Assembly (NCBI GenBank): GCA_029861675.1
Contig: JAOTYV010000084.1
Coordinates: 1 to 15,510 of the forward strand
DNA from: Alphaproteobacteria bacterium
GTDB lineage: Bacteria > Pseudomonadota > Alphaproteobacteria > UBA8366
Direction of reading: 5' to 3'
DNA length: 15,510 nucleotides
The position numbers and the translations under genes were made by a program. A model generated the notes under the pieces. The model was not told where the DNA came from, searched no databases, and saw only the letters and a list, made by a program, of their open reading frames with translations. Of the stretch, positions 1-6,466 are shown piece by piece (the first letter of the stretch is position 1; the number at the start of each line of letters is the position of its first letter).

Positions 1-563
1 CCGCGTGGCATGCTCTGACCCTGGCGGCGCGCGCCGCCTGGCGTCCGATCGGCGACCTTCGGACCCTGGTCATCGGCGGCGGATCGGTCGGACTTTTGGG
101 CGGCTTGATTTTGCAGAGCTGGGGCGCGCGCGAGGTCCGCGTTGCCGAGACCAACCCGTTGCGCCGGAAAACCGCGGCGGCGGCCGGTCTCGACACCTTC
201 GATCCCCTTGCAACGCCGCCGGTCAACGCCAGCGCCGACATCGTCCTTGATGCGGTCGGCGCCACCGTCACGCGCGCCGCCGCGATCGCCGCCGTCCGCC
301 CCGGCGGCGTGATTTCGCATATCGGGTTGCAGGATTGGGCCGGCGACTTCGACGCCCGTACCCTGACGCTCTCCGAAATCACCATGGTCGGCGTGTACAC
401 CTATACCGAGGCCGACCTGAAGGCGTCGCTCGCCGCACTGCATGACGGCCGGCTGGGCGCACTCGACTGGATCGAAGAACGCCCGTTATCGGACGGCGCC
501 GCGGCATTCCGCGATCTCGACACCGGCCGCACCGCCGCCGCCAAAATTATTCTGCGGCCATGA
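1..563 (+). CDS. Medium-chain alcohol/polyol dehydrogenase, C-terminal part (5' truncated by window edge)
   Basis: The reading frame is open from base 3 to the TGA at 561-563, so only the last ~187 residues are present and the true start lies outside the window. The visible part begins just before the Rossmann fold, where the glycine-rich motif GGGSVGLLGG is the NAD(P)-binding loop of the zinc-dependent medium-chain dehydrogenase (MDR) superfamily. The acidic residue after the second strand (VAETNP) suggests NAD rather than NADP. Later segments DIVLDAVGA and VRPGGVISHIG match the strand-4 and strand-5 regions of MDR proteins. The catalytic zinc ligands would lie in the missing N-terminal half, so zinc dependence cannot be verified. 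The substrate is probably an alcohol or polyol. A 254 bp gap and a perfect inverted repeat separate it from the transporter operon, so it is probably a separate transcription unit. Confidence 0.85.
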   Translation, partial: AWHALTLAARAAWRPIGDLRTLVIGGGSVGLLGGLILQSWGAREVRVAETNPLRRKTAAAAGLDTFDPLATPPVNASADIVLDAVGATVTRAAAIAAVRPGGVISHIGLQDWAGDFDARTLTLSEITMVGVYTYTEADLKASLAALHDGRLGALDWIEERPLSDGAAAFRDLDTGRTAAAKIILRP

Positions 564-601
564 TCCTTTAGTCCATCGGAACGAATTCGGAGCGACTTGA
601 C

Positions 602-624
602 GCTTGGCCGTCGCAAGGCCAAGC
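602..624. terminator. Perfect 8 bp inverted repeat, candidate terminator or operator
   Basis: GCTTGGCC at 602-609 is exactly complementary to GGCCAAGC at 617-624, with a 7 nt loop. It starts 38 bp after the dehydrogenase stop codon. Only a mixed TTATCT follows rather than a T run, so it is a weak candidate intrinsic terminator. It could instead be a dyad operator for the transporter operon starting at 818. The rest of 564-817 holds no convincing gene and is slightly more AT-rich near 765-800. It probably carries the transporter promoter, which I cannot place with confidence. Confidence 0.35.
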
Positions 625-817
625 TTATCTCCCAACAATTGAGACTTCTGGTTCCAAATATGGTCAGGGCAGGGAGATTTTCAGGGGATTTACACAAAAC
701 CATCTGAATTCCGATATCTGTATCCGTCAATATCATCAAACAATCGGCCCGTATCAAGGCCGTGCGAAATGACCACGAAGAGAACCAAAAATAATTATTC
801 CAGGGAGAAATGACACG

Positions 818-1831
818 ATGCGACTAAAACGACTACTGCTCGGCCTGGCCGGCGCCGTCATCGGGGCCGCGGTCTTGGCATCCGGCAGCACCGTGACCTT
901 CGCCGCCGATTATCCGAAGAAGCCGATTAGACTGATCTCACCGTACGATTCCGGCGGAGCGGCGGATTTGGCCGCGCGCATCCTGGCATCGACCGCGCCG
1001 GCCTATATCGGCCAAGGCATTTTGGTGAGCAACAAAACCGGCGCCGGCGGCGTAACCGGATCGAACTACGTCGTCCGTTCGCGGCCGGACGGATACACGC
1101 TGCTGCTGGCGCGTGTCGGGTCGCAGGCGGGTGTCCCGGCGATCAACCCGAACATCCCCTACAAATGGAACGACTATACCTTCCTCGGCTTGCTCGAGAA
1201 AAATCCGTTTGTCCTCGTGGTCAACAGCAAATCGTCTTTCAAATCGCTGAAAGATATTCAGACCGGCGCAAAGGCGGCTCTGAAATCCGGCAAGAAGCTG
1301 ACCTATTCGACCGGTGGCGTCGGCACCTTGCCGCATATCGCGATGGTGATGCTGCTGGACGAGTTCGGCCTGCCGGCGGACGCAATGACCCACGTACCCT
1401 ACAAGGGCGGCGGCAAGGCGGCGGCGGCGCTTGCCGGCGGTCATGTCGACATGTTCTTCCAGAACCTGTCCGGCGTGATCGGTCAGATCCGCTCCGGCGG
1501 CTTGCGCGCGCTTTGCGTCACCACGCCGAAACGATATTCGGCGATCAAGGACGTTCCCACGGTTGCTGAGCTGGGCCACAAAAATCTCGAAGTGGTGGTC
1601 GGCTGGAGCGCGTTGTACGGCCCGCCAAAGATGAAGCAGCCGGCCGTGAAAAAATGGACCGCCGCGCTTCAAAGCATCAAGACGGATAAGTCCTGGAACA
1701 AGATGACCAAGAAGCTCGGCTCGATTCCGGCGATCATGTCGCCGGCGGATACCGAGAAATTCGCGAAAACCCAGTACGAGACATTCCATGCCGTCGCCAA
1801 GAAAGTCGGCATGGTGATGAAGAAGAAATAG
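818..1831 (+). CDS. tctC: Tripartite tricarboxylate transporter substrate-binding protein (TctC/Bug family)
   Basis: Periplasmic solute-binding protein of 337 residues, the usual size for the Bug family, which captures a carboxylate and hands it to the TctAB membrane complex. The N-terminus is a typical Sec signal peptide: basic MRLKR, hydrophobic core to about residue 28, and probable cleavage in TFAA|DYP at 28-33. Family landmarks follow: YPKKPIRLI (32-40), PYDSGGAADLAAR (42-54), NKTGAGGVTGSNYV (72-85), HVPYKGGGKAAAALAGGHVDM (192-212) and VPTVAEL (246-252). The start is supported by the AGGGAG ribosome site at 802-807. An earlier ATG at 810 is in another frame and closes after five codons. 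Bug proteins bind many di-, tri- and aromatic acids or amides, so the ligand cannot be inferred. A strong hairpin separates it from tctB and may raise its expression over the membrane subunits. Confidence 0.93.
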   Translation: MRLKRLLLGLAGAVIGAAVLASGSTVTFAADYPKKPIRLISPYDSGGAADLAARILASTAPAYIGQGILVSNKTGAGGVTGSNYVVRSRPDGYTLLLARVGSQAGVPAINPNIPYKWNDYTFLGLLEKNPFVLVVNSKSSFKSLKDIQTGAKAALKSGKKLTYSTGGVGTLPHIAMVMLLDEFGLPADAMTHVPYKGGGKAAAALAGGHVDMFFQNLSGVIGQIRSGGLRALCVTTPKRYSAIKDVPTVAELGHKNLEVVVGWSALYGPPKMKQPAVKKWTAALQSIKTDKSWNKMTKKLGSIPAIMSPADTEKFAKTQYETFHAVAKKVGMVMKKK

Positions 1832-1844
1832 CGGAACCGCACCG

Positions 1845-1874
1845 CGCTCCCCGCCCGTTCCGGGGTGGGGAGCG
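1845..1874 (+). terminator. Strong GC-rich hairpin between tctC and tctB (candidate attenuator or mRNA stabiliser)
   Basis: Bases 1845-1856 pair with 1863-1874 to form a 12 bp stem containing a single G-T wobble, with a 6 nt loop. It starts 14 nt after the tctC stop. Only GTGTTTG follows, so it is not a full rho-independent terminator. This position is where many binding-protein-dependent transporters carry a partial terminator or 3' stabilising hairpin that makes the binding protein more abundant than the membrane subunits; that role is inferred here. Confidence 0.6.
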
Positions 1875-1984
1875 TGTTTGCGGCGACGGAACGGACACCA
1901 TGCGTTCGTTGCGTCGCAACCGCGTGTCGCACTGGAGTAGCCTCGCAATGGCGACAATTCCGCCAAGTCGCAAGCGTTTAGTCG

Positions 1985-2500
1985 ATGCAAGCTGACATCA
2001 GGAACGACCTGATCACCGGCGCCGCCGTCGTCATCTTCGCCCTGGTGGTGCTGCTGTTGCTGGTGCCCTATGGCGTCGACCAGCCCGGGCAGGTCGACCT
2101 CTCGGCGCTGTCGCCGAATTTCTGGCCGACGGTTCTCGGTTATTTCCTGTTGCTCATGGGCGGTCTGGTGACCGGTCAGACGCTGTGGCGGCACAAGAAA
2201 AATACGGAGCCGGCACTTCGAAATACCGCGCCTCCAGAAGATTGGCCCGGCCTCGGCCCGGTCCCCAAAACCCTCGCCGCGGTCGCATTGTTGTTCGTCT
2301 ATTATGCGGTGCTCAATCCCTTGGGCCTGGTGGCGGCCTCCGTACTGGCGATGATTGCCTTCACGCTTCTGGCCGGCGAACGGCGGATCGTGATCCTCGC
2401 ACCGCTCGCCATTCTGGTTCCGATCGGACTCTACCTGTTCTTCCAGGAAGTCGCCCAGGTCGCGATCCCGGTCGGCATCTTCGAAGAAATGTTGGGCTAG
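1985..2500 (+). CDS. tctB: Tripartite tricarboxylate transporter small membrane subunit TctB
   Basis: Inner-membrane protein of 171 residues, normal for TctB, the poorly conserved small subunit that works with TctA. Hydrophobic segments lie near residues 9-27, 48-66, 96-130 (probably two helices split at the NPLG turn, 111-114) and 134-152. The SPNFWPTVLGY segment (43-53) matches the short P-x-FWP region common after the first helix of TctB. The assignment rests on that, on size and topology, and above all on its position between tctC and tctA. There is no good Shine-Dalgarno sequence before the ATG. A 15-codon reading frame (1948-1995) ends 11 bp inside the gene and could couple translation. 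It is separated from tctC by 153 bp and from tctA by 6 bp. Confidence 0.88.
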   Translation: MQADIRNDLITGAAVVIFALVVLLLLVPYGVDQPGQVDLSALSPNFWPTVLGYFLLLMGGLVTGQTLWRHKKNTEPALRNTAPPEDWPGLGPVPKTLAAVALLFVYYAVLNPLGLVAASVLAMIAFTLLAGERRIVILAPLAILVPIGLYLFFQEVAQVAIPVGIFEEMLG

Positions 2501-2506
2501 CGCATC

Positions 2507-3994
2507 ATGATCGAGCATTTGCAAACCGCGCTGGCGCTGGTCTTTACGTTCGAAACGATCTTCGCGTTGTTCGCCGGCGTCCTGATCGGCACGATCATCG
2601 GCGCGATTCCCGGCATGACGGTCACCATGGGCGTGGCGCTGACCCTTCCTTTCACTTTTTCCATGCATCCGGTAACGGGAATTTTGCTGCTCCTCGGCGT
2701 CTACAAGGGCGGTATCTACGGCGGCTCGATCACCGCGATCCTGATCAAGACTCCCGGCACGCCCGCGGCATCGTGCACCGTACTCGACGGCTATCCGATG
2801 TCGCAAAACGGCCAGGCGCGAAAGGCGCTCGACATCGCGCTCTATGCGTCGTGCGTGGCCGACTTCATTTCCAACCTGTCGCTGATCCTGTTTGCCGGAT
2901 TCCTGGCGAGTTTCGCCCTGCGGTTCGGTCCGCCGGAATTCTTCACGCTAATCGTCTTCTCGCTGACCATCATCGCCGGCATCTCCAGCGACAATATGGC
3001 GAAGGGATTGATCTCGGCCGGGCTCGGCCTGCTGCTGGCGACGGTCGGGCTGGATTTGGTGTACGGCACAAACCGGTTCGTGTTCGGCGAGGTGGAGTTG
3101 ATGGCCGGGCTGAATTTCATTCCCGTGTTGATCGGATTGTTCGCGCTACCGGAGATCATCAACCACTACACCAAGCGGCGCGGCAGCGGCGATCACATTC
3201 AGTCCCTCGGCGGCGGCCATGCGACGTTTGCGGAATTCCGGCGGTGCCTCAAAAGTATCATTCGCGGCAGCGCGATCGGCGTTGTATTGGGCGCAATTCC
3301 CGGTATTGGCGGCGCGCCCTCGGCCTTCCTGTCCTACAGCGAGGCGCGGCGCACATCCCCCACGCCGGAACGGTTCGGCAAGGGTGAGATCGAAGGGGTG
3401 GCCGCCTCGGAAGCGGGCAATAACGGCGTCGCCGGGTCGACGATGATTCCGCTGCTGGCGCTCGGCGTGCCGGGCGACGTGGTGACCGCGGTCATTCTCG
3501 GCGCCTTCATGATCCATGGCCTCCGGCCCGGTCCGCTCCTGTTCCAGGAGAATATCGAACTGGTCTACGGCCTGTTCATCGGCATCATGATGAGTTCGGT
3601 TTTCCTGTTCATCGTCGGCAAATCCTCGATCCGGCTGTTCAGCCGGGTCTCGCAGATTCCGAACGACCTCCTGTTTCCGATCGTTCTGGTGCTCTGCGTC
3701 TATGGCGGTTATGCGGTGAACAACACCCTGTTCGATATCCTGGTCATGATCATCGTCGGCCTGCTTGGTTTCGGCATGCTTCGGGCCAATGTCCCCGCCG
3801 CCCCCTTCCTGATCGCTTTCGTGCTCGGCCCCTTGCTGGAGGACAATTTTCGGCAAGCCCTGCTGCTGTCGGGCGGCAGTCTCGACATCTTTTTCCGCAA
3901 CGGGATTTGCATCCTGTTCTGGGCGCTGACCGCTTTGTCGGTGTTTCTGATCCTGCGCCGCCGCCGAATCGACGCGTTGTCGTCGGTCCCGTAA
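2507..3994 (+). CDS. tctA: Tripartite tricarboxylate transporter large permease subunit TctA
   Basis: Large polytopic inner-membrane subunit of 495 residues, full length for TctA, which forms the cation-coupled translocation path. The internal duplication of the family is visible. The first half carries GAIPGMTVTMGVAL (residues 32-45) and YGGSITAILIKTPGTPAA. The second half carries GAIPGIGGAPSAF, then the highly conserved EGVAASEAGNNGVAGS and LALGVPGDVVTAVILGAF. About ten or more hydrophobic helices are evident. The ATG lies 6 bp after tctB with no clear ribosome site, suggesting translational coupling. The TAA stop is also the first three bases of repeat copy A, so the intergenic repeat abuts the coding end exactly. 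Confidence 0.96.
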   Translation: MIEHLQTALALVFTFETIFALFAGVLIGTIIGAIPGMTVTMGVALTLPFTFSMHPVTGILLLLGVYKGGIYGGSITAILIKTPGTPAASCTVLDGYPMSQNGQARKALDIALYASCVADFISNLSLILFAGFLASFALRFGPPEFFTLIVFSLTIIAGISSDNMAKGLISAGLGLLLATVGLDLVYGTNRFVFGEVELMAGLNFIPVLIGLFALPEIINHYTKRRGSGDHIQSLGGGHATFAEFRRCLKSIIRGSAIGVVLGAIPGIGGAPSAFLSYSEARRTSPTPERFGKGEIEGVAASEAGNNGVAGSTMIPLLALGVPGDVVTAVILGAFMIHGLRPGPLLFQENIELVYGLFIGIMMSSVFLFIVGKSSIRLFSRVSQIPNDLLFPIVLVLCVYGGYAVNNTLFDILVMIIVGLLGFGMLRANVPAAPFLIAFVLGPLLEDNFRQALLLSGGSLDIFFRNGICILFWALTALSVFLILRRRRIDALSSVP

Positions 3995-4096
3995 CGCAAT
4001 TCCCGAGCGAATCGAGACGGTTCGCGACGACGTATTTGCGTAAAAAGGAAGAGATAGACGATTCCCTTGAGTCAATTTAAACAAGAAATGGTCTAG
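3992..4096 (+). repeat. Structured intergenic repeat, copy A (about 105 bp)
   Basis: First of three same-orientation copies of one sequence (others at 5163-5269 and 15022-15127), about 85% identical to copy C by eye. It begins at the tctA stop TAA and ends in GGTCTAG. Shared blocks are CCCGAGCGAA, GCGACGACG, TTGAGTCAAT and AACAAGAAATGGTCTAG. A 5' stem pairs GCGAATCG (4007-4014) with CGGTTCGC (4018-4025) around loop AGA. The 3' stem is the most degenerate of the three copies because its left arm reads GACGATTCCCTTG. The 103 bp that follow (4097-4199) hold no convincing gene apart from tiny reading frames just before the next start. Confidence 0.85.
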
Positions 4097-4199
4097 GCTT
4101 CGGCACACTTGGCCCGCCTTGCGCCCACGCGACCCATTCGAGACAATACTATTCGTCATGTAAGACGACAGTGGCGGGATGGATTATGAAAGCTAATCG

Positions 4200-5165
4200 G
4201 TGAGCGGAGACATCAAACCATCGGCGCGATTGCAGGATCTCATCCATCGCAAGGACAAGGTCCTGGTCGTGCTGCATCCACCGACCGCGGCCCATGCCCG
4301 AATCATGGAAGAAGCGGGCGCGGAATGCGGATTCGTCGGGACCGGCGGCGTGGTCGGCACCTATACGGGCCTCGCCGATGTCGGCACGGCGACCCTCAAC
4401 GAATGCGTCACCATCGCGGGATGGATTGCCGACAGCGTCAAATTTCCGATCATTATGGATGGCGACACCGGGCATGGCGGCGTCATGGCGGTCCGCCGGA
4501 TGGTGCGGGATTGCATTCGCGCGGGCATTGCCGGGGTCCGCATCGACGACCAGCCGATCGAAGGAAAACGCAAGACCCAAAGCGCCGGCATGGAAGTGGT
4601 GCCGCGGGAACAGGCGATCGCGCGCTACCGCGCCGCCGTCGATATGAAAAACGAGCTGGATCCGGATTTCGTGGTGATGGCGCAATGCTACGCCCGCGAT
4701 GCCGCCAATGGCGGGCTCGACGATTGCCTCGCCCGGCTGGCCGCGTACGAACAGGAAGCGGGGGTCGATTGGGTGCAGTTGGAATCGCCCCATTCGACCG
4801 CCGAAATCGAGCAAGCCCGCGCGGCGGTCAAGGGCCCGTTTTCCTTCATGAAGGGCAAGCTGCCGCGCTTCCTCGGGCTCGACGAGCATCTCGCGCTCGG
4901 CGTTACGATCGCCTGGTATCCCGGCTTCACCCATCACGTGACCTGGGCGGCGCTGTGGGATTTCATGCAGGATTTCCAGACCCGCGGCATGGATGCCTGG
5001 GACGAATTCACGGAGAAGCGTAAGGACAATCCCTATCCCATTCCCGTGGTCGGCCCCGATGGCGAGGGACTCGACAAACAGCGGATATTGGAAGAACGGT
5101 ATTTCTCGGACGCGGCATTGGCAAAATATCGGCCGGCCAATGGCGGCGGGAACGAAGAACCCTAG
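4200..5165 (+). CDS. Isocitrate lyase/PEP mutase superfamily protein lacking the lyase Cys motif
   Basis: A 321-residue TIM-barrel enzyme of the family that includes methylisocitrate lyase, 2,3-dimethylmalate lyase, oxaloacetate decarboxylase, PEP mutase and phosphonopyruvate hydrolase. The Mg-binding motif is clear: MDGDTGHGG with Asp87 and Asp89, then IDDQ (115-118) where the family has E/D-D-Q. The gating loop reads KRKTQSAG (123-130), so the KRCGH or KKCGH of isocitrate and methylisocitrate lyases is absent. The reaction is therefore uncertain: C-C lyase, decarboxylase, hydrolase or mutase of a 2-oxo- or hydroxy-acid. The GTG start at 4200 is forced by an in-frame TAA at 4194-4196, and its ribosome site is weak (GAAAG at 4188-4192). 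The C-terminus is longer than in PrpB and contains a PYPIPVVGPDGEGLD segment. The gene is bracketed by two direct repeats, and its TAG stop is the first triplet of copy B. Confidence 0.85.
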   Translation: MSGDIKPSARLQDLIHRKDKVLVVLHPPTAAHARIMEEAGAECGFVGTGGVVGTYTGLADVGTATLNECVTIAGWIADSVKFPIIMDGDTGHGGVMAVRRMVRDCIRAGIAGVRIDDQPIEGKRKTQSAGMEVVPREQAIARYRAAVDMKNELDPDFVVMAQCYARDAANGGLDDCLARLAAYEQEAGVDWVQLESPHSTAEIEQARAAVKGPFSFMKGKLPRFLGLDEHLALGVTIAWYPGFTHHVTWAALWDFMQDFQTRGMDAWDEFTEKRKDNPYPIPVVGPDGEGLDKQRILEERYFSDAALAKYRPANGGGNEEP

Positions 5166-5269
5166 AGCAAATCCCGAGCGAACCGAAACTGTTCGCGACG
5201 ACGAATTTGCCTAAGAGAAAGAGCGAGAGACCATTTCACTTGAGTCAATTTGAACAAGAAATGGTCTAG
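5163..5269 (+). repeat. Structured intergenic repeat, copy B (about 107 bp)
   Basis: Second copy of the repeat, same orientation, running from the TAG stop of the lyase-like gene to GGTCTAG. With the preceding C it is bounded by CTAG at both ends. The outer ends are imperfectly inverted: CTAGAGCAAATC against CTAGACCATTTC read from the other strand, 9 of 12 matching. The 5' stem GCGAAC/GTTCGC has a C-T mismatch and then G-C around an AAA loop. The 3' structure pairs AGACCATTT with AAATGGTCT, then CTTG with CAAG after a 2 nt bulge, enclosing a 12 nt loop. It ends 29 bp before the amidohydrolase start. Confidence 0.88.
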
Positions 5270-5298
5270 GAGCGGGCACACAGCGGCGGGAGGTACAG

Positions 5299-6456
5299 AT
5301 GGCGCGCGACGGCTTCAAGATCTTCGATTCGGATACCCATGTGGGTCCCTTCGTCGATATTCTCGATCCGCATCTTGAACCGGCGGCGAAGGCGATGCTC
5401 GCCGATTGGGAACAATACAAGCAAGCCCATCACCGGACCGGCCACGTCACCTATACCCGCGGGCAGCGGCGCTACCGCCGCCAGCTCGGCACGGCAAAAG
5501 CCGAGGAAACGCCCGGCGGCTACATGGCGGGATTCACCGGCGCCCATAAGGGCCGCGACCCATCGCCGCGCGTGGACGACGACCCGGCGGAACGAATCGC
5601 CGATATGGACCTCGAAGGCGTCGATGTGAACCTGACCCTGCCGTCCGGCTGGTTCGGCACCTGGACGCTGTCGGAGGACGTGACGCTCGAGACCGGCATG
5701 TACCGCGCCTATCACCGCTGGATGGAGGAGTATTGCGGCGCCTATCCGGACCGGCTGGGCGGCGTCATTCTGTGCACGGCACGCGATATCGACGCCTCGG
5801 TCGCGGAGATCAAGCATTGGGGAAAATCGCGCTGGGCTTGGGGAATCCTCGTCTACGCGCTGAAGGATACGCCGCTCGACCATCCCGATCTGGAACCGGT
5901 CTGGGCAGCGGCGGCCGATCACGACCTCGCGGTGACCCTGCATACCTTCACCGTTATGCCGCCTTACGCGCCGGGCGGCACCGACAACTGGGAAAACCTC
6001 TTTCTGCAGCGCTCCGCCTCGCACCCCTGGTGCGGCATGCGCAACATGGCGTCGCTGATCGGCAGCGGCGTGATGGACCGCTATCCTGGCCTGCGCATCG
6101 GTACGCTCGAGGCCGGCCATAGCTGGCTGCCCTTCTGGATGGCGCGGACCGATGAGCATGCCCGCACCATTCGAGCGGCGTTGCCCGACGACCTGAAAAT
6201 GATGCCGAGCGACTATGTCCGGTCCGGACGCTATTTCCAGAGCATCGAAATCCCCGAGGGCGAGGCGCTGACCAATTCGGTGATCGACCTGCTGGGCGAC
6301 GACATTCTGATGTACGCCTCCGACTATCCGCACGGCGAGAGCTGGTTCCCGAAATCGGTCGAAACCGTGCTCGGCTGGTCGATGCCGGAGGAGCGCAAGC
6401 GAAAACTGTTCTGGGATAACGCGGTCCAGCTCTACGCCCGCGCCGGATTCAAATGA
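5299..6456 (+). CDS. Amidohydrolase family 2 protein (metal-dependent hydrolase or decarboxylase)
   Basis: A 385-residue protein of the amidohydrolase-2 branch (PF04909 type), which contains ACMSD-like non-oxidative decarboxylases as well as hydrolases acting on C-O or C-N bonds. The N-terminal metal motif is FDSDTHV (9-15), giving D-x-D-x-H instead of the common D-x-H-x-H. The barrel-strand histidine is in LHTF (His215), EAGHSW supplies His274, and the C-terminal catalytic aspartate is in ASDYPHGE (Asp342). The family tail of the kind KRKLFWDNAVQLY is intact. The start is fixed by GGGAGG at 5288-5293, five bases before the ATG. It is followed after 10 bp by the enolase-superfamily gene and probably forms one operon with the next two genes. 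A decarboxylase role would suit a carboxylate pathway, but hydrolysis of a lactone or amide is equally possible. Confidence 0.88.
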   Translation: MARDGFKIFDSDTHVGPFVDILDPHLEPAAKAMLADWEQYKQAHHRTGHVTYTRGQRRYRRQLGTAKAEETPGGYMAGFTGAHKGRDPSPRVDDDPAERIADMDLEGVDVNLTLPSGWFGTWTLSEDVTLETGMYRAYHRWMEEYCGAYPDRLGGVILCTARDIDASVAEIKHWGKSRWAWGILVYALKDTPLDHPDLEPVWAAAADHDLAVTLHTFTVMPPYAPGGTDNWENLFLQRSASHPWCGMRNMASLIGSGVMDRYPGLRIGTLEAGHSWLPFWMARTDEHARTIRAALPDDLKMMPSDYVRSGRYFQSIEIPEGEALTNSVIDLLGDDILMYASDYPHGESWFPKSVETVLGWSMPEERKRKLFWDNAVQLYARAGFK

Positions 6457-6466
6457 GGCCGCCGTC

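Noticed and set aside
1845..1874. Full rho-independent terminator after tctC
   Set aside because: The stem is strong but the following GTGTTTG is not a T tract, and tctB and tctA clearly belong to the same transporter. Partial termination or mRNA stabilisation is the more modest reading.
938..2806. 622-codon open frame on the minus strand opposite tctC, tctB and the start of tctA
   Set aside because: Its translation is rich in Arg, Gln, His and Asp with no family motif. It is a long antisense shadow caused by high GC and the codon pattern of well-recognised genes on the other strand.
3146..4159. 337-codon minus-strand frame running through tctA and repeat copy A
   Set aside because: Antisense to a clear TctA. 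A similar peptide (about LDHFLF-LTQ) appears on the minus strand of each repeat copy only because the repeat itself is conserved, and the frames around the copies are unrelated.
3992..5269. CRISPR array or composite transposon formed by the repeats
   Set aside because: Repeats are ~106 bp, diverged, only two are local and the third is almost 10 kb away. There are no regular spacers, no transposase gene, and no target duplication that I can see.
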